Positions 50,645-58,649 of a stretch of 64,000 nt of DNA are shown in pieces. Made by a program: the position numbers and the translations under genes. The notes under the pieces were generated by a model. It searched no databases. It saw only the letters and a program-made list of their open reading frames with translations, and was not told the DNA's origin. How positions within the stretch are numbered: the stretch's first letter is position 1; every line of letters starts with the position of its first letter. This DNA is from an uncultured Burkholderiales bacterium (lineage in GTDB: Bacteria > Pseudomonadota > Gammaproteobacteria > Burkholderiales > Burkholderiaceae_C). The stretch spans positions 62,001-126,000 of the forward strand of contig CAMFGY010000004.1 in the NCBI GenBank assembly GCA_945952065.1, read 5' to 3'.

Positions 50645-53365
50645 ATGATGCAACACACCCCCACCCAACTCGGCCTGGCCTTGCTGCTCGGCGCCTGCAG
50701 TCTGCTGGCGCAAGCCCATGCTCTCAAGCCCGTCACCTCGGTCGAAGGCATCACCGAGTACCGCTTGCCCAATGGCCTGCAAGTGCTGTTGGCGCCCGAT
50801 GCGGCCAAGCCCAGCATCACGGTCAACGTCACCTACCGCGTCGGCTCCAAGCATGAGAACTATGGGGAAACCGGCATGGCCCACCTGCTGGAACACCTGA
50901 TCTTCAAGGGCAGCCCCAAAACCCCCGACCCCTGGGCCGAGTTTTCGCGCCGCGGTCTGCAGGCCAATGGCTCCACCTGGTTTGATCGCACCAACTACTA
51001 CGCGGCCTTTGCCGCCAATGAAGACAATTTGAAGTGGTATTTGCAATGGCAGGCCGATGCCATGGTCAACAGCTTCATTGCCCGCCGCCACCTCGACACC
51101 GAGATGACCGTGGTGCGCAATGAAATGGAGATGGGCGAGAACAACGCCGAGGGCGTGACCACCCAGCGCATCCTGGCCGCCATGTACCAGTGGCACAACT
51201 ACGGCAAGGACACGATTGGCGCGCGCAGCGATGTGGAGAACGTCGACATCCGGCGCCTGCAAGCGTTTTATCGCAGCTACTACCAGCCCGATAACGCCAC
51301 GCTGACGGTGAGCGGCAAGTTCAAGCCCGACCAGGTTTTGGACTGGGTAGAGCAGTCCTTTGGCAAGCTGCCCAAGTCGAAGAAGAAGCCGGCGCCGCTC
51401 TACACCGTGGACCCGGTGCAAGACGGCGAGCGCATGCTGACGGTGAGGCGCGTGGGCGGCAACCCGCTGTCCATTGCGGCCTACCATGTGCCGCCCGGCG
51501 CTCACCCCGATTACGCCGCCGTCGAGTTGCTCAACCTGATCCTCGCCGAAGCGCCCAGCGGGCGGCTGCACAAGCGCTTGGTCGAAGAAACCAAGCTGGC
51601 CTCGGCGGTGCGCAATTTTGGGCTGGCCCTGGCCGAGCCCGGCTTCAGCATGCTGATTGCCGAGAGCGCCCCGGGCAGCTCGCAAGAAGCGCTCAATCGC
51701 GAATTGGTGGCCGTGACCGAGGACTTTGCCCAAAAGCCCGTCACCGAACAGGAGTTGAGCCGCGCCAAAACCCGCTGGCTGAACCGCTGGGAGCGCAGCT
51801 TCAGCAGCCCGGAAGAAGTGGGCGTGACCCTGTCCGAAACGATTGCGCAAGGCGATTGGCGCTTGTTCTTCCTGCTGCGCGATCGCATCAAAGCCCTCAC
51901 GCTGGCCGATGTGCAGCGAGTAGCGGCTGAGCGCTTCCTGCCGGCCAACCGCACCCAGGCGCAGTACATCCCGACCGAGAAGCCGCAGCGCGCGCCTGCC
52001 CCGGCCCTGGTGAATGTGGCCGAGCAAATGCAAAGCTTCAAACCGCAGCCTGCCGCCGCCGCGGTGCCCGCGTTTGACGCCTCGCCCGCCGCCATCGACG
52101 CGCAAACCCGCCGCAGCCGCCTGCCCAATGGGCTGGGCTTGAGCCTTTTGCCCAAGCCCAGCCGGGGTCAGGCGGTGCAAGGCGTCCTCAGCCTGAACTT
52201 GGGCGATGCGCAAAGCCTGTTCGGCCAACCAAGCGTGGCGCAAATGACCGCCGCCCTGCTCAACAAGGGCACGCAGTCCCTGGACCGCGAACAACTGCGC
52301 GATGCGCTGGACGCGGCCAAGGTCGAGCTCAACATCAGCAGCACGGACAGCGGCGACCGCGTGGTGCTGACCTGGAGCAGCAAGCGTGAACACGCCGTCC
52401 AGGCCCTGCGTTTGATCAGCCAAATGCTGCGTCAACCACGCCTGGATGCAGCGGCCCTGGAAGAGGTGCGCAGCCAGGCCCTGGGCGCGGTGCAAGCGCA
52501 GCGCGACGACCCCGAGGGCGTGGCCGGCAAGACGCTGGCGGCGGCGCTGGACCTGTACCCGGTAGGTGACGCCCGCCATGCCCGCAGCTTTGAGGAAGAA
52601 AGCCAAGACCACCGGGCGGTGACCTTGGCCCAAGTGCGGGCCTTCCACCAAGCCCTGTACGGCGGCCAACAGGCGCAGCTGAGCATGGTCGGTGACTTTG
52701 ACGCGGCGGCGCTTGAAAGCGCAGCTCAAGAGCTGCTGGGCGATTGGGTGGCGCCCACCGCGCCGCAGCGCCTCGCCCGCCAGGCCTCCACAGCGCCTGG
52801 CCGAATGCAACAGCTCAACACGCCGGACAAGCAAAACGCCATGATGCTGGGCACGCTGCACTTGCCCCTGAATGAGGCCCACCCCGACCGCGCCGCCCTG
52901 GCCATGGCCAGCTATTTGCTGGGTGGCTCTAGCAGCTCGCGTCTGTGGCTGCGCATCCGTGAAAAGGAAGGCCTGTCTTACGGCGTCGGCGCGGGCATCC
53001 GCTTTGGGGACCGGGATGCGGTCTCGCCGCTGTGGGTCTATGCCATTTTTGCGCCACAGAATCGAGCCAAAGTGGAAAGCGCTTTGCGCGAGGAATGGGC
53101 GCGCGCCCTGAAAGACGGCTTCAGCGCCCGAGAGTTGACCGAGGCCAAGCAAGCCCTTCTGAATGACCGCCGCCTGGGCCGCGCCCAAGACGAAGCCCTC
53201 AGCGCCATGCTCGCCAAACAGGCCGAGCTGGGCCAGAGCATGGCCCATGAACAAGGCCTGGACCTGGCGTTCACCCGGCTCAGTCTGGATGAGGTCAACA
53301 CCGCTTTGCGCAAGTACTGCCGGCTGCAAGACTTCCAACTCGTTTTTGCCGGGGACTTCAAGTAG
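50645..53365 (+). CDS. M16-family metallopeptidase, exported
   Basis: A 906-residue zinc peptidase with a hydrophobic N-terminus (LGLALLLGACSLLAQAHA) indicating export. The N-terminal M16 domain has the inverted zinc motif HLLEH (near residue 79) in MAHLLEHLIFKGS, and the third ligand region NEMEMGENNAEG (near 158). The second half is a non-catalytic M16 domain, so one chain forms the full chamber, as in other long bacterial M16 proteins (pitrilysin-type). It degrades short unfolded peptides. It is separated by 119 nt from the HD-GYP gene and appears to be its own unit. Confidence 0.93.
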   Translation: MMQHTPTQLGLALLLGACSLLAQAHALKPVTSVEGITEYRLPNGLQVLLAPDAAKPSITVNVTYRVGSKHENYGETGMAHLLEHLIFKGSPKTPDPWAEFSRRGLQANGSTWFDRTNYYAAFAANEDNLKWYLQWQADAMVNSFIARRHLDTEMTVVRNEMEMGENNAEGVTTQRILAAMYQWHNYGKDTIGARSDVENVDIRRLQAFYRSYYQPDNATLTVSGKFKPDQVLDWVEQSFGKLPKSKKKPAPLYTVDPVQDGERMLTVRRVGGNPLSIAAYHVPPGAHPDYAAVELLNLILAEAPSGRLHKRLVEETKLASAVRNFGLALAEPGFSMLIAESAPGSSQEALNRELVAVTEDFAQKPVTEQELSRAKTRWLNRWERSFSSPEEVGVTLSETIAQGDWRLFFLLRDRIKALTLADVQRVAAERFLPANRTQAQYIPTEKPQRAPAPALVNVAEQMQSFKPQPAAAAVPAFDASPAAIDAQTRRSRLPNGLGLSLLPKPSRGQAVQGVLSLNLGDAQSLFGQPSVAQMTAALLNKGTQSLDREQLRDALDAAKVELNISSTDSGDRVVLTWSSKREHAVQALRLISQMLRQPRLDAAALEEVRSQALGAVQAQRDDPEGVAGKTLAAALDLYPVGDARHARSFEEESQDHRAVTLAQVRAFHQALYGGQQAQLSMVGDFDAAALESAAQELLGDWVAPTAPQRLARQASTAPGRMQQLNTPDKQNAMMLGTLHLPLNEAHPDRAALAMASYLLGGSSSSRLWLRIREKEGLSYGVGAGIRFGDRDAVSPLWVYAIFAPQNRAKVESALREEWARALKDGFSARELTEAKQALLNDRRLGRAQDEALSAMLAKQAELGQSMAHEQGLDLAFTRLSLDEVNTALRKYCRLQDFQLVFAGDFK

Positions 53366-53504
53366 AGCAGCGCCATCCCTAATCTCAGGGGCCCGGTCGA
53401 TGATTTGCGCCCGCAGCCGGTCTACACTGCGGGCGCACCCTGTTCGGGATCACACCGGCAGGCCTTCAAGACCTTGACGGTTGAGCATTGGATTCACACC
53501 CTTC

Positions 53505-54434
53505 ATGTCCCCCGCCAACGCCCCAAGACCCTGCCCTTACTGCGATCACCTCAGCCCGCCCGACTCCAAGTTTTGCAATGAGTGCGGCGCGGCTTTGCAT
53601 TTGCAGCCCTGCCCGCACTGCGGTTCGGTGAACGACATCACCAAAAGCTCGGTCTGTGGCCGCTGCCATGGTGATTTGCAGCTGCTGCCCGGCAACAGCC
53701 ATGCCGACACCCAGCCCGCCGATGAAGAGCCCAGCCTCGCGCCGCCCGAGCCGGCCCCCAAGCCCGCCGCTGCCGCAGCGCTTGTGACCCCGCCTGACGC
53801 TGAGCGCCTGCCACAGGCGCAACCCGAATTCCTGGCCCCTCAGCGCTCGCCCGCCCTGCCCCTGATCCTGCTGGCCGTGCTACTGGGCGCGGGCTATTTT
53901 GCGTATCAGGCCTGGACACCGGCGGCGGACACCCGCCCTCCCGCCAAAAGCTCTGAGAGTTCATCGACTGACGCATCCACAAGCCCGGCGGCCCGCAGGC
54001 CCCCGGCCGCGGTGGCGGCCCCCGCGCCTGAGCAAAGCCGGCCCGCCGAGGCCGCCGCCTCCAACAACGAAACACTGCGCCCCTTGGGCCCCGGTGAAGC
54101 CGGCAGTGCGGCCACGGGTTCCGCGATCGGCGCTGCGATCGGCAGTGCAGCCAGCCCCAAGACAGAGCCTAGCGGGCTGCTGCCGCCCGCCGTTCCGAGG
54201 GCTTCAAACGCTTCAAACGCGTCAGGCAGCGCGGCCAAACCGATGCCGCGCCCGGTCGCCAAAACGGAGCCTGACAGCAGCTCGTCCACCCCACCGCCTG
54301 CGCCGCTCAGCAGCCGCCAGCGCAGTGAAGCCTTGCAAGGCCTCGATTTGAAAAAGCCGCAAATCAAGCAATGCACCGATGCCGTAGCCGCGCTCGGCCT
54401 GTGCGCCCCAGAGACCCAGCCCAGGAGCCCCTAG
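53505..54434 (+). CDS. Zinc-ribbon membrane protein, hypothetical
   Basis: A 309-residue protein. Two N-terminal zinc ribbons (CPYC...CNEC, then CPHC...CGRC) span about residues 10-55. An acidic/Pro-rich stretch follows, then one membrane span (LPLILLAVLLGAGYFAYQAW) and a long Pro/Ala/Ser-rich, low-complexity tail without recognisable domain. The zinc ribbons lie on the cytoplasmic side by the usual charge rule. The stop abuts the ATG of the TAXI gene with no gap, so the two are co-translated. Function unknown; similar double zinc-ribbon proteins exist in many bacteria. The start is ATG 53505. Confidence 0.75.
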   Translation: MSPANAPRPCPYCDHLSPPDSKFCNECGAALHLQPCPHCGSVNDITKSSVCGRCHGDLQLLPGNSHADTQPADEEPSLAPPEPAPKPAAAAALVTPPDAERLPQAQPEFLAPQRSPALPLILLAVLLGAGYFAYQAWTPAADTRPPAKSSESSSTDASTSPAARRPPAAVAAPAPEQSRPAEAAASNNETLRPLGPGEAGSAATGSAIGAAIGSAASPKTEPSGLLPPAVPRASNASNASGSAAKPMPRPVAKTEPDSSSSTPPPAPLSSRQRSEALQGLDLKKPQIKQCTDAVAALGLCAPETQPRSP

Positions 54435-55478
54435 ATGACCGTTTCTTCACGCCCATCCCTGCTGCGCAGCTTTGTGTTCTCTGCCCTGGCCCTGGCCAGC
54501 GCTTGGGCGCAGGCCGCGGCCGAGTACAAGATCGTCACCGCGTCTGAAAAAGGCACCTATTACGCGATTGGCAAAGACCTGGCCAAATTCGTCGCACCCG
54601 ACGCCGACATTCAGCTGGAAGTGTTGCCCACCTCAGGATCGGCCGCTAACGTCAAATTGATGCGGTACGAGCCCGGCGTCAAGCTGGCGGTGGTGCAGGC
54701 CGATGTGTACCAAGCATTTCTGGACCGGGCTGCTACCGGCAATGCCGAAGCCGCCCAGATCATCAAGCCGCTGCGCGTGGTGCTGCCGCTGTACAACACC
54801 GAAATCCACTACATCGTGCGGGCAGATTCCGAGATGAACTATCTGCACGACATCCGCGGCGCCAAGATCAACGGTGGCCTGGTGGGCAGCGGTGCCGCAC
54901 TGATCACCCACACGCTTTACAAAATGATGTTCGGCGGCGCCATGCCGGATGAGCAGGCCAGCTTTCTCTCCAACGAAGAAGCCTTGGTGAAACTGATTGG
55001 CGACAAATCGGTCGATGTGGTGGTGGTCGCCGCGGGCCAACCGGCGCCGCTGATCGCCAATATGAAGCCGGAAGCGCAAAAGTTCATCAAGCTGCTGAAG
55101 TTCGACCCCAAACATGCCTCGGCACAAGCGGCCTTGAATGTTTATGCGCCGGCCACCGTGCAGGCCAGCAGTTATCCCAATTTGCTGACCGAAGACTTCA
55201 CCACCATTTCGGTGGGCGCTTTTTTGGTGACCTATGACTACAACCTGAAGGACACCATGCAGCACTTCTCGCTGCTGGGAAAATCGCTGTGCCAAAACTT
55301 CTCGCGCTTGCAAGCCGAGGGGCATCCCAAGTGGAAAGAAGTAGACCTCTCTTTGCCCAAGTTGCCGCCAGGCTGGAGCTATTACGCACCGACCTACCGC
55401 GAACTACGCAACTGCGTGGTCAAGAAGGCCAAGAAGTGCTCGTCTGAGGAGCGCATCTTGGGTTTGTGCGGGGCGTGA
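54435..55478 (+). CDS. TAXI-family TRAP transporter substrate-binding protein
   Basis: A 347-residue periplasmic protein with a signal peptide (FVFSALALASAWAQAAAEY). The TAXI domain opens with YKIVTASEKGTYYAIGKDLA. It continues with LPTSGSAANVKLM, KLAVVQADVYQAFL and GSGAALITHTLYKMMFG, all typical. TAXI proteins feed TRAP transporters with organic acids such as glutamate. No TRAP membrane subunit is in the window, so its membrane partner is elsewhere or absent. The C-terminus has a Cys-rich end (CVVKKAKKCSSEERILGLC). Confidence 0.88.
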   Translation: MTVSSRPSLLRSFVFSALALASAWAQAAAEYKIVTASEKGTYYAIGKDLAKFVAPDADIQLEVLPTSGSAANVKLMRYEPGVKLAVVQADVYQAFLDRAATGNAEAAQIIKPLRVVLPLYNTEIHYIVRADSEMNYLHDIRGAKINGGLVGSGAALITHTLYKMMFGGAMPDEQASFLSNEEALVKLIGDKSVDVVVVAAGQPAPLIANMKPEAQKFIKLLKFDPKHASAQAALNVYAPATVQASSYPNLLTEDFTTISVGAFLVTYDYNLKDTMQHFSLLGKSLCQNFSRLQAEGHPKWKEVDLSLPKLPPGWSYYAPTYRELRNCVVKKAKKCSSEERILGLCGA

Positions 55479-55818
55479 TCGGCGCCGGCCTTGTCACTCA
55501 AAAATCTGCAGGCCTGAGCCCTCGTCAAGGGTAGGCCGGCAGGCGCAATGCCGCAATGCTCTGGACATGCCCTACTTCAGCGAAAGCTTGATCCGGCAAG
55601 GCCGGCACAAAGCCCGCCCAGAAAAAACTAAGCCGACAAGCGCGACTCTGATGAGTGTTGCTTGCCGGCGTAGCTCCTCTCCCCTATGACCAACGCGCTG
55701 AGGTCCAGGCAACGCGTTAATCAGGACACAAGTATCCTGATCGCCTTCCCCCTTGACTATCCCTCCTTGTGGGGACAGCAGCCCCCGCGGCGTCGCGGCG
55801 CCGACCCAAGCTGCCCAC
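55479..55818. other. 340-nt gene-free stretch with stacked inverted repeats
   Basis: It lies between the convergent ends of the TAXI gene and the HD-domain gene, with no ORF. It contains a 38-nt hairpin (55632-55669), AACGCG...CGCGTT (55692-55697 and 55713-55718) and the perfect ATCAGGA...TCCTGAT (55720-55726 and 55735-55741). See the separate entry for the first hairpin. It could be a small RNA, a two-way terminator region or remnant DNA. Confidence 0.5.
55632..55669. ncRNA. Candidate structured RNA hairpin
   Basis: GCCGACAAGC (55632-55641) pairs with GCTTGCCGGC (55660-55669), nine Watson-Crick pairs and one G-U. A further ACTC/GAGT inner stem closes a tetraloop. No promoter is evident, so calling it a transcript is speculative. 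Confidence 0.25.
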
Positions 55819-56406
55819 TCAAGCCACGCTGACCCGCCCCGGCTGGCGGCTTTCACGCAGCACATCATCCAAAAGATTCAGGTAGTAGCCCAGCGGCGGC
55901 GTGCGCTTGCCTGGGTGTTTGGCCAGGTCGTCCCAACGGCGCAGTTGCAGCGCCCGACTGGCTTGCGCCTGGGCCATGAACATCAAACGCTCCTCTGCAT
56001 TCATGGGGCCGCCCTGCAGCCCTAGCGAATGCCGGGAGGCCAGCGACAAACCATCGGCATAGCAGGCATCGGTGGCCACCAAATAACGCTTGGCCTGCAC
56101 GTGCAGACGAATCGGCTCCAACACTGTCGGGCCGAAGCCGCCGGCCGCCAACAGGGTCAAGGCACGCTCTTCGTGATGGTCATCCTTGAGTGCTTCGTCG
56201 GGGGCGCCATCCAGCAGTTGCCCCAGATCGTGCAACAGCGCGGCGGCCACCAAGCCATGATCGGCATGCGCCCATTCCGCCAGTTGAGCGCATTGCAAAG
56301 CGTGCTCCAAAGCGCTCACGCTTTCGCGCCGGGCCAAGGCTTGGCCGGTGTAAAGCGAGGCACCGCGCCGCTCGAACAGGGCTTCGATTTTGCACACCAC
56401 ATCCAT
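55819..56406 (-). CDS. PhnZ-like HD-domain oxygenase family protein
   Basis: A 195-residue HD protein resembling the 'phosphonate degradation HD-domain oxygenase' family (TIGR03276/PhnZ/TmpB), which uses a mixed-valent di-iron centre to cleave C-P bonds. Visible are IEALFERRGASLYTG, ALEHALQCAQLAEWA, AAALLHDLGQLLD (the HD pair), DHHEERALTLLAAGGFGP, EPIRLHVQAKRYLVATD and SLGLQGGPMNAEE. The family usually has Glu where this protein has Gln in YTGQ, and four residues (ARRE) look inserted after it. No phosphonate transport or PhnY gene is nearby. It may have a different substrate. The start is ATG 56406. Confidence 0.8.
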   Translation of the reverse strand: MDVVCKIEALFERRGASLYTGQALARRESVSALEHALQCAQLAEWAHADHGLVAAALLHDLGQLLDGAPDEALKDDHHEERALTLLAAGGFGPTVLEPIRLHVQAKRYLVATDACYADGLSLASRHSLGLQGGPMNAEERLMFMAQAQASRALQLRRWDDLAKHPGKRTPPLGYYLNLLDDVLRESRQPGRVSVA

Positions 56407-56630
56407 CGCACACCCCCAGCAGCTAGAGACCCGCATCTTGCCGGTGGCGCGATGACCAGACCATGACAAGCCGGTGATGCTGGCGTGAAGCTGAACGCTT
56501 TCCCTGGCGAACATTCAAATTCAATGAACAGAGCCATCAACAAGCCTGCACCTATGGGCATGCGCAGTCCCGCACACTGCGCTCTATCGACAACAGGCCC
56601 AGCCTTGCTCAAAACCCGAGAAAGACCGCG

Positions 56631-57200
56631 ATGCAAGAACCTACACGCACAAGCCCTGAACCCACGCGCTACAGCGCCGTGGCCATGGCCCTGCATTGGC
56701 TGCTGGCCTTGGCCATCGTCGCGGCCTTTGGGGTGGGGCTGTATATGGTGGACCTGCCCTTCTCGCCCTCGCGGCTGAAGCTCTACAACTGGCACAAATG
56801 GGCGGGCGTCAGCATCCTAGCCCTCTCGGCCCTGCGTCTGCTGTGGCGCTTGACGCACCGGCCACCGGCCGATCTACCCATGCCGGCCTGGCAGGCGCGC
56901 GCCGCGCATCTGACCCATCAACTGATGTACCTGCTGTTCTTCGCCCTGCCGCTGGCCGGCTGGGCCTACAGCTCGGCGGCGGGCTTTCCCATTGTTTGGT
57001 TTGGCGTGCTGCCCCTGCCCGATTTCGTCCCTGTGGACAAAGCCTTGGCCGAGAGCTTGAAGCTGAGCCACAAGCTGCTGGCCTACGGGTTGGCGGCCCT
57101 GGTGCTGATGCATATCGCCGCCGCCCTGAAACACCAATGGATGGACCGCGATGGCCTCTTGGCCCGCATGCTCCCATCGCGCCAGAAAGGAAACACTTGA
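56631..57200 (+). CDS. Cytochrome b561, haem-binding membrane protein
   Basis: A 189-residue inner-membrane protein with four spans and paired haem-ligand His residues (ALHWLLA, YNWHKWAG, LTHQLMYLL, LKLSHKLLAY and LMHIAAALKH). It shuttles electrons between quinol and an acceptor. The stop overlaps the start of the next YceI gene by one base (TGATG), and YceI proteins bind isoprenoid lipids, so the genes probably form a redox or quinone-linked operon. Confidence 0.93.
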   Translation: MQEPTRTSPEPTRYSAVAMALHWLLALAIVAAFGVGLYMVDLPFSPSRLKLYNWHKWAGVSILALSALRLLWRLTHRPPADLPMPAWQARAAHLTHQLMYLLFFALPLAGWAYSSAAGFPIVWFGVLPLPDFVPVDKALAESLKLSHKLLAYGLAALVLMHIAAALKHQWMDRDGLLARMLPSRQKGNT

Positions 57201-57844
57201 TGAACACCTCTTTGACTTTGCCCCGAAGCGGCCTCGCGCTGCGCACCGCCCTCGCCATGGGCTTGAGCGCGGCGCTGCTGGGTGCCCCCGCCGCCCAGGC
57301 CCAAAGCAAGCCGGCACCGGCCGCCAGCAGCCTGGCCAGCAGCACGGCGCAGTTGCAGCCCGCTCAAAGCGAGCTGAGCTTCACCAGCCGCCAGATGGGC
57401 GTGCCGGTGGAGGGTCGCTTCAAGCGCTTTGACGCCAAGCTCAGCTTCGACCCCAAAAAGCCCGAGGCCGCCCTGGTGGCCTTCAGCATTGATCTGGCCA
57501 GCGTGACGCTGGGCGCCCCGGAACTGGAGGCCGAGTTGGCCAAGGCCGCCTGGTTTGACAGCAAAAAGCTGGCGCAAGCCAGCTTCATCAGCAGCGCCGT
57601 CAAGGCCACGGGCCCCGCCAAGTTTGAGATCAGCGGCAAGCTGAGCATCAAGGGCCAAACCCGCGACATCGTGGTGCCGCTGAGCTTGAGCCAAGCCGGT
57701 GGCCTGACCACCGCCTCGGGCAGCTTTGTGCTCAAGCGCCTGGAATTCAAGATCGGTGACGGCGAATGGGCCGACACCTCCATGGTGGCCAATGAAGTCC
57801 AGGTGAAGTTCAAGCTGGCCTTCACCGGCATTGCCGCTCTTTGA
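57200..57844 (+). CDS. YceI-family periplasmic protein 1
   Basis: A 214-residue exported lipocalin-like protein. The signal peptide (ALRTALAMGLSAALLGAPAA) ends AQA-QSKP. The YceI barrel has LQPAQSELSFTSRQMGVPVEG, FDAKLSFDPKKPE, AAWFDSKKLAQASFISSAV and SIKGQTRDIVVPLSL. YceI proteins bind polyisoprenoids such as quinone tails. It is translationally coupled to cytochrome b561 and followed 48 nt later by a second YceI gene; the two are paralogues. Confidence 0.9.
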   Translation: MNTSLTLPRSGLALRTALAMGLSAALLGAPAAQAQSKPAPAASSLASSTAQLQPAQSELSFTSRQMGVPVEGRFKRFDAKLSFDPKKPEAALVAFSIDLASVTLGAPELEAELAKAAWFDSKKLAQASFISSAVKATGPAKFEISGKLSIKGQTRDIVVPLSLSQAGGLTTASGSFVLKRLEFKIGDGEWADTSMVANEVQVKFKLAFTGIAAL

Positions 57845-57892
57845 TGTTTTCTTTCTTTGTTTGTTTCACCTAGCCTGAAAGTGCTGCTCCAC

Positions 57893-58462
57893 ATGAAAAA
57901 GACCCTGATCCTGGCCGCCCTCGGCCTCGCCACCAGCCTGGCCCAAGCCGAACCCGCCACTTACGCGATCGACCCCACCCACACCTTTGTGACCTACGAG
58001 ATCAGCCACTTCGGCACCTCGACCAACCGTGGCCGTTTTGACAAAAAAGAAGGCACGGTGAAGTTTGACCGCGCCGCCAAGACCGGCCGCGTCGAGATCA
58101 GCTTCCCGCTGGCTTCGGTGAGCACCGGCGTGGCCCCGATGGACAAGCATCTGCAAAGCGAAGACTTCTTCCTGACCGAGAAGTTCCCGACCGCCACCTT
58201 TGTGGGCGACAAATTCGTCTTCAATGGCGACAAGGTCAGCGAAGTGCAGGGCCAGCTGACCCTGCGCGGCAAGACCAACCCGGTCACCCTGAAGGCCAAT
58301 GCCTTCAACTGCTATGACAACCCGATGTTCAAGCGCGAAGTCTGCGGCGGCGACTTTGAAGCCACCATCGACCGCACCCAGTGGGGCATCGACTACGGCC
58401 TGGCCTGGGGCTTCCCGAAAAACGTCAAGCTGGTGATCCAGGTCGAAGCCGTCAAGCAATAA
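57893..58462 (+). CDS. YceI-family periplasmic protein 2
   Basis: A 189-residue exported protein closely matching E. coli YceI. The signal is KKTLILAALGLATSLAQA. The barrel begins PATYAIDPTHTFVTYEISHF and has GRFDKKEGTVKFDRAAKTG, MDKHLQSEDFFLTEKFPTA and GQLTLRGKTNPVTLKANAF. The C-terminus has DFEATIDRTQWGIDYGLAWG. The start is ATG 57893. It probably shares the cytochrome b561 transcript, which ends at the terminator at 58511. Confidence 0.93.
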   Translation: MKKTLILAALGLATSLAQAEPATYAIDPTHTFVTYEISHFGTSTNRGRFDKKEGTVKFDRAAKTGRVEISFPLASVSTGVAPMDKHLQSEDFFLTEKFPTATFVGDKFVFNGDKVSEVQGQLTLRGKTNPVTLKANAFNCYDNPMFKREVCGGDFEATIDRTQWGIDYGLAWGFPKNVKLVIQVEAVKQ

Positions 58463-58510
58463 ACCGGCCCCGCCTCCCCTGAGCCGCACCGTGCTGCGGG
58501 CTCAGCCTCG

Positions 58511-58540
58511 CCCACCCGCGCACAAGCCGGTGGGTTTTTT
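58511..58540 (+). terminator. Rho-independent terminator of the b561-YceI operon
   Basis: CCCACC (58511-58516) pairs with GGTGGG (58529-58534) around a 12-nt loop and is followed by six T (58535-58540). It lies 49 nt after the second YceI stop and before the LytS-type operon. Confidence 0.8.
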
Positions 58541-58649
58541 ACTTTTTGGCCCTGCCGACTGTCGCGTTTCGATGCATTTCGCCCCTCCGACTTGACGCTG
58601 TATCGCCTGCGCATCACCCAGCAGCGCCCGCATGCGTACAGTGCGGGGC

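Noticed and set aside
50432-53338. A 968-codon open frame antisense to the M16 peptidase gene
   Set aside because: Same reason: a codon-bias shadow rich in Gly, Ala, His and Gln without domain similarity.
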